Shown here: positions 1-7,186 of the stretch, piece by piece
Numbering within the stretch: position 1 is the stretch's first letter
Layout: the number at the start of each line of letters is the position of its first letter
Source of the DNA: UBA6183 sp041302975
GTDB lineage: Bacteria > Bacteroidota > Bacteroidia > UKL13-3
Direction of reading: 5' to 3'
DNA: 22,510 bases
NCBI GenBank assembly: GCA_041302975.1
Contig: JBFYQC010000118.1
Span: 1-22,510 of the forward strand
Notes under the pieces: model-generated
The model's database searches: none
The model's input: the letters and a program-made list of their open reading frames with translations, nothing else
Told to the model about the DNA's origin: nothing
Translations under genes and position numbers: made by a program

Positions 1-2
1 AT

Positions 3-56
3 ACTTTAATGCAAGTAAAAGCGGCAGGTATAAGGGTTGAAGAAGTGATCGAGTAA
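3..56 (+). CDS. C-terminal end of an unidentified protein (partial)
   Basis: One frame is open from the window edge and reads TLMQVKAAGIRVEEVIE before a TAA stop. It ends about 20 bases before a strong terminator hairpin, as the last gene of a transcript would. Only 17 residues are visible, so no family can be named and the frame itself is an inference from the stop-terminator arrangement. The other two forward frames hit stops earlier. Confidence 0.45.
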   Translation, partial: TLMQVKAAGIRVEEVIE

Positions 57-75
57 TTTTAAAAAAGTATAAAAT

Positions 76-110
76 AAAAAGTACCCGCCTTAATCAAGCG
101 GGGACTTTTT
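76..110. terminator. Bidirectional Rho-independent terminator between convergent genes
   Basis: The left arm AAAAAGTACCCGCCTT and the right arm AAGCGGGGACTTTTT pair with one mismatch and one bulge around the loop AATC. A T-run follows on the plus strand and, by the A-run of the left arm, on the minus strand too. It lies between the end of the plus-strand gene at 56 and the stop of the minus-strand gene at 109, whose stop codon touches the right arm. It can serve both genes. Confidence 0.8.
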
Positions 111-1029
111 ATGCAAAACGTTTTTCTATCAAACCTTCCAATTCTTTTACCAAGGCATTTTCGTTGCTCCAACTGTATTGGTGTTTCAGTTCGTTAAAAT
201 AACGTAGGGCCTCATGCACCGTTGTTGATGCATTTAACTTTTCAATGGCTTTTGCGTATTCAACAGTATTCTCGTTAAACAGGTTATTTACAAAGGCAAT
301 TTTCTTATTTAAGTTTATCGCTTGTTTTAAACTTTGTTGTTGATCACGGGCAATTTTTTCGTACACATCAGGCGTACGCATACTTGCCGATAATTTATCT
401 AATAACGATAACTCAGGTGCAGGTTCAACAACCGGTTTGGTTTCCACCTTTGGTGTTTCTAATGGTAACGTTGCTTGTACTTGTGGTACTTCGGCTTCCG
501 CCAATTCTTTTTCCTCCATCAATTTTTCCAAATCGTCTAATGTTGGTTCGGCATTGGCATTAAAGTCGAATACCAATGTGTTGGGTTTTGGTGTTTCTTC
601 AACTTCAACAATTTCTACTTCGGGTGTTTTAATCTCCGGTTCGGTATGTTCTTCTACAGATGCTATAGTTTCAGGTTCTGTCTCCAACTCAACCACAGCC
701 TCGGTTAACGGAGCTAAAACTTCTTCAGGAGTAATTTGTGCTGTTTCCACTTCTGCAATTGCAATATCTAAAGGTGTTACTTCTTCAACCACATGTTGTT
801 TTATAACCTGTGCTGCTAAAGCTGGTGTTATCTCATCCGTGTTTTCGGGTAGTTGAGCCAATTGGCCTTGTACCTTAAGCAACGAGTGATAAACGTACAG
901 TAACTGTTGTTGTAGTAATGCCACATCAAGGTCGTTAAAGTGTTGCTTACTTTTACTAATGAGTTGGTACGTTTCGTATAGCTGAGATATATCAGAGCTC
1001 AGTTTATTTTGTGCTTCCTTTAAATTCAT
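109..1029 (-). CDS. Conserved Bacteroidota protein with acidic linker and C-terminal helical domain
   Basis: The 306-residue product has no signal peptide or membrane segment, so it is probably cytoplasmic. Residues 1-62 look helical and are rich in Q and L. Residues about 80-206 are a low-complexity linker rich in Glu, Val, Pro and Thr. Residues about 207-306 form a compact helical domain with a conserved feel (DKLSASM, INLNKKIAFVNNLFN, LKHQYSW) ending in KRFA. I recognise this C-terminal type as a Bacteroidota-restricted domain of unknown function but cannot assign an activity. The gene is divergent from tdk across 81 bp and ends at the terminator at 76-110. The linker length probably varies between relatives. 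Coding status is firm; function is unknown. Confidence 0.85.
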   Translation of the reverse strand: MNLKEAQNKLSSDISQLYETYQLISKSKQHFNDLDVALLQQQLLYVYHSLLKVQGQLAQLPENTDEITPALAAQVIKQHVVEEVTPLDIAIAEVETAQITPEEVLAPLTEAVVELETEPETIASVEEHTEPEIKTPEVEIVEVEETPKPNTLVFDFNANAEPTLDDLEKLMEEKELAEAEVPQVQATLPLETPKVETKPVVEPAPELSLLDKLSASMRTPDVYEKIARDQQQSLKQAINLNKKIAFVNNLFNENTVEYAKAIEKLNASTTVHEALRYFNELKHQYSWSNENALVKELEGLIEKRFA

Positions 1030-1092
1030 GGTTTAAAATGCTCTCTACAAATTTGTGAAAAAGAAACCAATCGAAAAAATAAACTATTTTCA

Positions 1093-1100
1093 TAACCTTG
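1093..1100 (+). promoter_or_regulatory. Candidate -7 promoter element of tdk
   Basis: TAACCTTG, followed by CA, resembles the Bacteroidota -7 element TAnnTTTG with one mismatch. The tdk ATG begins only 10 bases after it, so a transcript started here would have a leader of just a few bases. I see no good TTTG -33 element at 19-21 bp spacing. Confidence 0.35.
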
Positions 1101-1110
1101 CAGTATATTC

Positions 1111-1692
1111 ATGTTTTTAGAACCACGTTTAAAAAATACATCGCACAAGAAGGGCTGGATTGAAGTGATATGCGGCTCCATGTTTTCGGGAAAAACCGAA
1201 GAACTGATTCGTAGGCTAAACCGTGCGCGCATTGCAAACCTTAAGGTAGAAATTTATAAACCGGCTATTGATACACGTTACCATGATACTGAAGTGGTGT
1301 CGCACAATAGCAATGCGATTGCATCTATCCCGGTTGCAAGTTCATTAAATATATTGTTAATGAGTCAGGATGCGGATGTGGTTGGCATTGATGAAGCACA
1401 GTTTTTTGATGCAGAGATTGGGTATGTATGCGAAACGTTGGCACAAAGAGGTGTTAGGGTAATTGTAGCAGGTTTAGATATGGATTATTTGGGTAAACCG
1501 TTTGGGCCAATGCCTGCTTTAATGTCTATTGCCGAATATGTAACAAAGGTAAATGCAATCTGTATGGTTTGCGGTGATTTGGCCACACACTCTTTTCGCA
1601 AAACCAGCGACAATAGTCAAGTGATGTTGGGCGAAAAAGATACTTATGAAGCCCGTTGTCGTTATTGCTTTAACGAGGGTATGGCAAAATAA
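1111..1692 (+). CDS. tdk: Thymidine kinase
   Basis: This 193-residue protein is a type II (TK1-like) thymidine kinase, which phosphorylates thymidine to dTMP in the salvage pathway. The P-loop is GSMFSGKT at residues 22-29. The Walker B/catalytic segment is DEAQFF at 94-99, with Glu95 as the expected catalytic base. The structural zinc site is complete: Cys151 and Cys154 (CMVC) with Cys183 and Cys186 (CRYC). The lasso-loop region around residues 163-183 is present. The start at 1111 gives the N-terminal extension MFLEP usual in Bacteroidota, and the next Met lies inside the P-loop and is excluded. Its end is 11 bp from the convergent stop of the GyrI-like gene, with no hairpin between them. 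Confidence 0.97.
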   Translation: MFLEPRLKNTSHKKGWIEVICGSMFSGKTEELIRRLNRARIANLKVEIYKPAIDTRYHDTEVVSHNSNAIASIPVASSLNILLMSQDADVVGIDEAQFFDAEIGYVCETLAQRGVRVIVAGLDMDYLGKPFGPMPALMSIAEYVTKVNAICMVCGDLATHSFRKTSDNSQVMLGEKDTYEARCRYCFNEGMAK

Positions 1693-1703
1693 AACAACTA
1701 GTT

Positions 1704-2243
1704 TTATTGGTATTGAAACACAAATCGAGTTGAGCCTTCTTTGTATAATTCGTAAGTATATTTAATGGTTTTAGCCTCTTCAGGATGCGATTTAAAATAT
1801 TCAGAAAATGCAGGATAAGCCTTATAAGCCGAAATAATAGTTGAAATCATATCAGGTGTGCGCATATCACAAATCAAAGCATTTCCTTTTTCTACTTCTA
1901 CCACCTTGTAATTTTTCATGGCCATTAATTTGGTGCTATCAGCCGTGTTGCTAATAATTACAGCGGCAAAACTTCTCAACGAATCTTCGGCAACTTCATC
2001 AGGATTATCGTAATAAATTCCTGCAAATTTAGGGTTTGCAATACCAGCGGCTTTTACTTCGTCCTGCAGTTTTTTCATGGTATTGCCAATTTTATAATAT
2101 GCGCCTTTGTGTTCAATACCCATCATTACATAACCGCCCTCTGCTCCTTTTTCAATATTGGCTGTAGCCCAGATTCCTTCGTATGATAAAAATCCCAGAA
2201 TGGCTACAAGTAAGACAATAACAATGCGTAAAATCTTTTTCAT
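1704..2243 (-). CDS. Membrane-anchored GyrI-like effector-binding domain protein
   Basis: The 179-residue protein starts with a hydrophobic segment (residues about 5-24, MKKILRIVIVLLVAI...) that is either a membrane anchor or an uncleaved signal, followed by one soluble domain. That domain has GyrI-like small-molecule-binding features: the segment GIYYDNPDEV, then LRSFAAVII, and a C-terminal YELYKEG stretch. Free-standing membrane-anchored GyrI-like proteins occur in bacteria, and the eukaryotic ER-phagy receptor TEX264 has the same plan. No DNA-binding domain is fused, so it is not an AraC-type regulator. Ligand and role are unknown. It starts 38 bp after the stop of the large outer-membrane protein gene on the same strand and may be its last cistron. 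Confidence 0.75.
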   Translation of the reverse strand: MKKILRIVIVLLVAILGFLSYEGIWATANIEKGAEGGYVMMGIEHKGAYYKIGNTMKKLQDEVKAAGIANPKFAGIYYDNPDEVAEDSLRSFAAVIISNTADSTKLMAMKNYKVVEVEKGNALICDMRTPDMISTIISAYKAYPAFSEYFKSHPEEAKTIKYTYELYKEGSTRFVFQYQ

Positions 2244-2281
2244 AATATCATGTATTAGGTGGTATTAAGTTGGCACAACTA

Positions 2282-5200
2282 TTAAAAATCCATACTTAAC
2301 GAAAAATGATAAACGGGTTTTTTAGCTACCTCATAATCTTGTATTCCCCAAGCAACATCAAGCCTAACGTAATAACCCATTAACTTACTTCTTAAACCCG
2401 GTCCAAATCCTGCTATAATAGGCTCACGAACATTTATTACAGTAGCTTTTAAGTTTTGCACCTCAATTATTTTTTGATTAAAGGTGTTCTCATCACTGTA
2501 TGGTCCACTACCTGTCCAAGCGGTGCCTACATCAAAAAATGGCATTAGTAATAAGTTATTTAAAAAATCGGAACGTATTGGCCTATTGGCGATGTAAGAC
2601 ACAATAGGGATTCTTATTTCTACACTAGCAGCGGCAAAAGTGCTTCCATTACGAATGTTTTGTTTAAACCCGCGCATGTTGGTAGCCAATGCCTGAAAAG
2701 AATAACTGGTTTGTGTTGGCGGGTTGTTCCCTTGTTCGTATTGAGGGAATAACCAATTATCAACTCCACCCATTACGTATTTAACTTTTTGTTCACCCCA
2801 AGAGGTATTTGCCGTTAAACGTGTACAAAAAATAATGTTTTTATGAATGGGCTCGTAATGTCTGAAATCAAACCCAGCTGCATTCAGCCTAACCTTATCA
2901 TTATTAAAGTTGATGTACTGTTCGTAAAATACCTTAAATCGTGTACCATCCAGTAAGTTTAATCCTTTTGGTATGGTGTTATCAAATACTATTTCGCCTT
3001 TATAACCGGTCCAAATGGTTTCATTATCGGGTTTGGCAAGTGTTGGTATAGATATCCCTTTAAATACGTCTCTATCAACTCGGGTGAAAATATTACCGCG
3101 TAAACTCCATACTTGATTAATCGGGTACTTCAATTCGTAGCGAATTTCATGTACCGTATTTTTGGTAATTGTTCCTTCAGCTGAACCTTCTCTGCTTTGG
3201 CGGAACAAGGTTATTTTTTGATCCAGTCTGCGTTTTAAGTTTTCGTAGGTTAAAAAATAATCGGCTCCTACTAAATTGTATGGCAACCTAAAACCTCCTA
3301 CAATTTTATAATCCTCAAATAAATCAACCAAACCAAATTTAAACATACCGTTTAGGCCAGTATTAAATAGATTTTCACCACCCGGTGTAATAGGTTGATA
3401 GTAGGAGTTAATTACAGAATTATCAAGTTGTGTTACCAATTTATCAGTAAAAAAAGTAACGTTATAAAACTTAGGTGCACTTACTTTTAAAAATTTACCT
3501 GTAGGAACTACCACTTGTTTAAACGATGGTTTAATTTCCTCAGGGGTAAAGGTGCTTGGTGTAAAGTCGCTTACAAAAAAGAATTTATTAGCAGTATCTT
3601 CTGTTGCTTTTTTGGGGACAGGACTTGTGGTAACCACCATATTTTCACCAGGTAACATGCGTGGTTTAAATACAGCCTCTCCAATAACAAATGGTTTGTT
3701 AGCATGTCCGGTTTTTAACCTATACATGTTGGGGTAAGTTTCTGTTTTTTTACCTGTTTCAACAATCTGTTTTTCTAACGGGGTTTCAAATATTACATAA
3801 CGTCTGTCGTTTAATACAAAATCGTATTGTTTTTGGGTTTGACGGCAAACATCGTGTGCAATAATACCCCTGCTGTAGTTGGTTAGCGGGTAAGTAAACA
3901 CCACATCTTTGGTATGAATAATGGTATCAATTTTTTCTACATCATTACCTAACCTAATGGTTTTTCCGTTGTACAAAAATGTACTGCCTTTATCTTCTAA
4001 TTGTTCAAAGTACAACGTGTCAATGGTTCGTAGGGAGTCCTTCCTGAAAATTTGAAGTTCTGTGAAATCATATTGCTCTTCAACCCTAACCGCATAACGG
4101 TTAACAATACCATTGTATTCGGTAAGGTAGCTGTAATATTGGTTATTATATTCAACAGGATGTATTTCGTTTATGTTGGGTGTTTTGCTCAAACGTTTTA
4201 ACGCATTTACTTGTCCAACACGCTCCAAGTCGTACACATAAATATCCAAGTTGTTGTTAGGTGATAAAGTCATTGGTGCAGCAGCACCTAACGAGTCGCT
4301 GTTTCTGTTTGATGCAAATAATATTTTAGAACCACCATCAGCATACACGGGCATCAAATCATCAAAAGGGTCGTTGGTGATTTGTCGTTCTCTGCGTGTT
4401 TGCATATCATACAAATACAAATCACTTTGCCCTTTTCTTATCGCAGAAATGATGAGTGTACTTCCGTTTTCTGAGTAGGCAAATCCAGTTATTTTATCAA
4501 ATTTAAGAAACAATATTTTGCTTTTCTTTTTGGTTAATAAATCAACCGTGGTTATATAGATTTTACCTCTGCGTTCATGAACATAAGAAAGTTTTTCACC
4601 ACCCGGATGCCAAGCAATCATTGGGAAAGAATGATCCAATTCGCGTTGATAATATTTAACACCACCTTTATGAATACGTTTATGTTTACCTGTTTTTAAA
4701 TTAACGGTCCACACCTTGTACTTGCCACCTTTATTGGTAGTAAATGAAATAAAATCTCCTTTGGGTGCAACTTTAAGTTTGGGTTCAATGTATGGTGTTA
4801 GTCGTTTTTTTACTTTAATCTCCTGAAGTGGTAAGGTGCGCAGGTTATCTTCTTTGGCATATTGTTCTTTATAAAATTCAAGCCAATCTTTTCCTGCTTG
4901 TTTCAGGTCAATACCTGCCACGTAAATTAATGCTGTTTCGTAATTCCTGCTTAGTTTAGAGATATAAAGCATGTTTGAGATCACTTCAATACCATACTTC
5001 TCAACCAAAAAGCGCCACCACGATTGGCCTGCAAGTTTAGGATCTTTATACACCAATCGATTAAACTTTTTGAGTTTACCACTATTCACCAAGTCTTTAA
5101 GCTTATTGTCGCTGGTAGTATTCCACTCTTCACCAATATAAGAAGTTAAACCAGAGAAAAACCATTCTGGTAAGTTTAACATGGCTGCATTCTGAATACG

Positions 5201-5686
5201 GTCTTGTATGTTGCCACCAAATAAGAGCTCATTAATCAATACCAATGCTAAACCTTCTCTGATGCGCTTCTCAAAATCGCCACGGTTACCATTAAAGTAA
5301 ATAAAAAAACGGTTATTACTTACTTGAGTTACACCTCCTAGATTGGCTGGCTGGTCTGATAAGCCAAAGTTTGCTTGTTTGTACTCTTGTTGGGTATTGT
5401 AACAAATAATTTCAACCCTGCTGCTTAGTCTATGGTCAATAATTTTTTCTAAATCATTTAATTGTTCTTCTGCTGTTCTTGCCGCGAAAGTGGCTAGTTC
5501 TCTGCCTCCTGAATAAAAATAGGCATCAAAGTTTTCAGAGCGAACAAAACTCCAAACAAACTTAGAGTATTGCACACGGTTTTGGCCAAATGGCGTGTAC
5601 ATGCCTTGAGCAAATAGCTTAGAAGGCATGAGCGCGAGTAGCAGCACCGTTATAATAGTTTGATTGAGTTTAATGAGTTTCTTCAC
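2282..5686 (-). CDS. Large outer-membrane protein: degenerate peptidase-MA-like domain, TolB-like propeller, beta-barrel
   Basis: This 1134-residue exported protein begins with a signal peptide (residues 1-26, ending LFAQG). Residues about 45-275 resemble peptidase-MA/gluzincin domains, but the HExxH position reads INELL (151-155) and the downstream helix reads LPEWFFSGLTSY, so zinc catalysis is unlikely. Residues about 300-490 have WD40/PD40-like TolB propeller repeats (KVAPKGDFISF, MIAWHPGGEKLSYV, PVYADGGSKILFASNRNSD). The last 370 or so residues look like a BamA/TamA-type outer-membrane beta-barrel ending in the aromatic signature HFSLSMDF. Such proteins are often labelled TolB in Bacteroidota, but the barrel makes it a different protein from E. 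coli TolB. The start is GTG at 5686, chosen because an in-frame stop lies just upstream and later Met codons would cut the signal peptide. A 388-bp gap with an sRNA-like unit precedes it. Confidence 0.8.
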   Translation of the reverse strand: MKKLIKLNQTIITVLLLALMPSKLFAQGMYTPFGQNRVQYSKFVWSFVRSENFDAYFYSGGRELATFAARTAEEQLNDLEKIIDHRLSSRVEIICYNTQQEYKQANFGLSDQPANLGGVTQVSNNRFFIYFNGNRGDFEKRIREGLALVLINELLFGGNIQDRIQNAAMLNLPEWFFSGLTSYIGEEWNTTSDNKLKDLVNSGKLKKFNRLVYKDPKLAGQSWWRFLVEKYGIEVISNMLYISKLSRNYETALIYVAGIDLKQAGKDWLEFYKEQYAKEDNLRTLPLQEIKVKKRLTPYIEPKLKVAPKGDFISFTTNKGGKYKVWTVNLKTGKHKRIHKGGVKYYQRELDHSFPMIAWHPGGEKLSYVHERRGKIYITTVDLLTKKKSKILFLKFDKITGFAYSENGSTLIISAIRKGQSDLYLYDMQTRRERQITNDPFDDLMPVYADGGSKILFASNRNSDSLGAAAPMTLSPNNNLDIYVYDLERVGQVNALKRLSKTPNINEIHPVEYNNQYYSYLTEYNGIVNRYAVRVEEQYDFTELQIFRKDSLRTIDTLYFEQLEDKGSTFLYNGKTIRLGNDVEKIDTIIHTKDVVFTYPLTNYSRGIIAHDVCRQTQKQYDFVLNDRRYVIFETPLEKQIVETGKKTETYPNMYRLKTGHANKPFVIGEAVFKPRMLPGENMVVTTSPVPKKATEDTANKFFFVSDFTPSTFTPEEIKPSFKQVVVPTGKFLKVSAPKFYNVTFFTDKLVTQLDNSVINSYYQPITPGGENLFNTGLNGMFKFGLVDLFEDYKIVGGFRLPYNLVGADYFLTYENLKRRLDQKITLFRQSREGSAEGTITKNTVHEIRYELKYPINQVWSLRGNIFTRVDRDVFKGISIPTLAKPDNETIWTGYKGEIVFDNTIPKGLNLLDGTRFKVFYEQYINFNNDKVRLNAAGFDFRHYEPIHKNIIFCTRLTANTSWGEQKVKYVMGGVDNWLFPQYEQGNNPPTQTSYSFQALATNMRGFKQNIRNGSTFAAASVEIRIPIVSYIANRPIRSDFLNNLLLMPFFDVGTAWTGSGPYSDENTFNQKIIEVQNLKATVINVREPIIAGFGPGLRSKLMGYYVRLDVAWGIQDYEVAKKPVYHFSLSMDF

Positions 5687-5691
5687 GCGAT

Positions 5692-5706
5692 TACGTTAAT
5701 AACGTA
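5692..5706. repeat. 15-bp inverted repeat upstream of outer-membrane protein gene
   Basis: TACGTTA-A-TAACGTA is a perfect dyad of two 7-bp half-sites around one base. It ends 6 bp before the GTG start at 5686 on the minus strand. It could be an operator or a small leader hairpin. No regulator gene is adjacent. Confidence 0.4.
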
Positions 5707-5776
5707 TAGACACCAAATTTCAGCATGAAGGTTGACAATAACAAGAAATAAAATGAAAATAGGAAAGTCTTTAAAC

Positions 5777-5823
5777 AAAAACAGCTAATCTCGGGGCTCC
5801 GAAGAGCCCCTGAATTAGCCTGT
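5777..5823 (-). terminator. Strong Rho-independent terminator with UUCG tetraloop
   Basis: On the minus strand the order is ACAG, bulged G, CTAAT, internal loop, GGGGCTC, loop TTCG, GAGCCCC, internal loop, ATTAG, CTGT, then TTTTG. The upper stem is 7 perfect base pairs with a very stable UUCG loop, and the lower stem adds 9 more pairs. The U-run is on the minus-strand side, which fixes direction. Confidence 0.75.
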
Positions 5824-5927
5824 ATAACCATTAAACCCCACGAGGGCAATTTTAGAGGACTGCGCTTAACGCCCGCAATCGGTTTTTGAAGAATTGTTAA
5901 AGAACGCGTGTTATTTTCTTCGAAAAC
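5777..5927 (-). ncRNA. Candidate small RNA or attenuated leader, about 150 nt
   Basis: The unit is bounded by a consensus-like promoter and a strong terminator, with no reading frame between. The RNA would begin near GCGTTTTCGAAGAAAA and end in the T-run after CTGT. An internal domain can fold with AAACC pairing GGTTT around GGGC pairing GCCC, enclosing a purine/pyrimidine-mixed loop with GCGCAGTCCTC. The 3' end is the UUCG-capped hairpin. Its ends do not obviously pair with each other, which argues against a canonical 6S RNA, though 6S-Flavo or Flavo-1 type RNAs of Bacteroidota remain possible. Because the next gene on this strand starts about 91 nt past the terminator, it may instead be a terminator-controlled leader (riboswitch-like). 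I cannot tell these apart by eye. Confidence 0.55.
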
Positions 5928-5933
5928 GCATCA

Positions 5934-5964
5934 CAAAGATGAATTATTTTTTGTTAATGACAAA
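5934..5964 (-). promoter_or_regulatory. Consensus-like Bacteroidota promoter for the sRNA/leader
   Basis: Minus-strand TTTG (5961-5964), exactly 19 bp, then CATCTTTG (5934-5941). This matches TTTG-N19-TAnnTTTG at all but the first base of the -7 element. The spacer is AT-rich. Initiation would fall near 5926-5930. Confidence 0.55.
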
Positions 5965-6074
5965 TTAAATTTAGATTTTTTTAGATTTTGTTAAAATATT
6001 GATACATATGTTATCAAAAGTGTTGTTATTGTTTTTTTAAGCTGTGTTAGATGTTATATGAACAGGTCTTTGTT

Positions 6075-7160
6075 TTATTTTTCTATATAAATTGTTTGTG
6101 TTGGGAATGCAAACTCACAGCCATGTTTTTCTATTATTGCCATAATTTCTATGTTTACCTCTTCCTTAACTTGAATCATCAAATCGTAATCATTACTTAA
6201 AACAAAATACAGCACTAAAATATTTAGCGAACTTGAGCTAAAATCGGTGAAATGAACAGTAATATCGTCTCCAATTTTGGGATGTTTTATTAGTGTCTCT
6301 TTAATATCAGTGATGATATTTAAAATTTGGGATGATTTACTGGCGTATGTCAAAGCTAAATCAAACTTAACCCTGCGGGCTTCGCTTAACGTAATATTAT
6401 TTAAAGCCACATCAATTAGTTTTTTGTTAGGTACTGTTAGTAAACTTTTCTCTAAAGTTCTTATACGCGTGGTTCTAAATCCTACATGTTCAACCCTTCC
6501 TTTTATTTCACCAGCTTCAATTAAATCACCAGTTTTAAATGGCTTATCAAGGTAAATTACAAACGAGCCAAGTAGATTTGCCAAAGTATCTTGTGCCGCC
6601 AATGCAACTGCTAGGCCGCCAATACCCAATGATGCAACTAATGCTGTAATGTTTACGTGAAAAATAATACGTAAACCAGCAAAAATACAAAGAACAACAA
6701 TAATTACTTTTATTAACTCTTTTAAAAAGTTACCTAACTCTGGTGATATTGGGAAGTTCTCACGGTTAATTAAGACATGGGTAAAAAAGTCGGTTGTTCT
6801 TAAAAGTATGCGACAAATGGCCACAAAAAATGCAATTTGCCACACTACTAACATAACTAATCTAATACCAATTTTATCAACCGCAACTAAATTCCAAGCA
6901 TCTGGAAAATTTAAGTGTTCGAATGCAAAATATACTACCAATACAGTAATAAGTTGTTCTACCGGCTTGCGCAGAAGCTCAATAAAAACCTCACTAAATT
7001 GGTTGCGTGAAAACGATTTGAAAATGCGGAATGATTGTTTGCTTAAAAATTTAGCACCAAATCGTTTGAACAATAAACCAAGTAGCAATATTGTTGCAAA
7101 CAGCAAAATATTGTAAAGCTTATTGTCAAAAAAAGTAATATCAGGTATCAGCCAATTCAT
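6075..7160 (-). CDS. MscS-family mechanosensitive ion channel
   Basis: The 361-residue protein is a small-conductance mechanosensitive channel of the MscS family, expected in the inner membrane as a homoheptamer that releases solutes on hypo-osmotic shock. Hydrophobic segments lie near residues 15-31, 66-80, 100-120, 149-167 and 172-190. The last is the pore-lining TM3 with Gly/Ala packing (ALVASLGIGGLAVALAAQD), followed by the family hallmark NLLGSFVIYLDKPFKTGD (about 195-212) that begins the cytosolic beta domain. The remaining residues to 361 fit the alpha/beta vestibule. It has more N-terminal helices than E. coli MscS (three). It starts 26 bp after the polA stop on the same strand, so co-transcription with polA is likely. 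Confidence 0.93.
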   Translation of the reverse strand: MNWLIPDITFFDNKLYNILLFATILLLGLLFKRFGAKFLSKQSFRIFKSFSRNQFSEVFIELLRKPVEQLITVLVVYFAFEHLNFPDAWNLVAVDKIGIRLVMLVVWQIAFFVAICRILLRTTDFFTHVLINRENFPISPELGNFLKELIKVIIVVLCIFAGLRIIFHVNITALVASLGIGGLAVALAAQDTLANLLGSFVIYLDKPFKTGDLIEAGEIKGRVEHVGFRTTRIRTLEKSLLTVPNKKLIDVALNNITLSEARRVKFDLALTYASKSSQILNIITDIKETLIKHPKIGDDITVHFTDFSSSSLNILVLYFVLSNDYDLMIQVKEEVNIEIMAIIEKHGCEFAFPTQTIYIEK

Positions 7161-7186
7161 GTTTGTTGCTTTATAGTTAATGTTTA

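Larger units (their letters stand above)
5687..6074. other. 388-bp gene-free gap: sRNA-like unit and a dyad
   Basis: No convincing reading frame is present. The gap holds a minus-strand promoter (5934-5964), a likely transcript (about 5777-5927), its terminator (5777-5823), and a 15-bp dyad (5692-5706) just ahead of the outer-membrane gene. The part from 5942 to 6074 is very AT-rich, with a short tandem TTTAGATTTT repeat near 5970-5990, and forms the 3' flank of the mscS-like gene. I see no terminator for the mscS-like gene. Confidence 0.6.

Noticed and set aside
437..856. Plus-strand open frame of 139 codons rich in Ser, Thr, Val and Gly
   Set aside because: It is the antisense of the Glu/Val-rich linker of the minus-strand gene; the low-complexity composition explains the lack of stops.
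5761..5770. AGGAAAGTC resembling the conserved GAGGAAAGTC of RNase P RNA
   Set aside because: No matching downstream conserved segments follow, and the nearby transcript signals are on the opposite strand.
5777..5927. Calling this firmly 6S RNA
   Set aside because: A 6S RNA should have 5' and 3' ends paired in a long closing stem around a central bubble; here the 3' end is used in an independent terminator hairpin and I cannot verify the family by eye.
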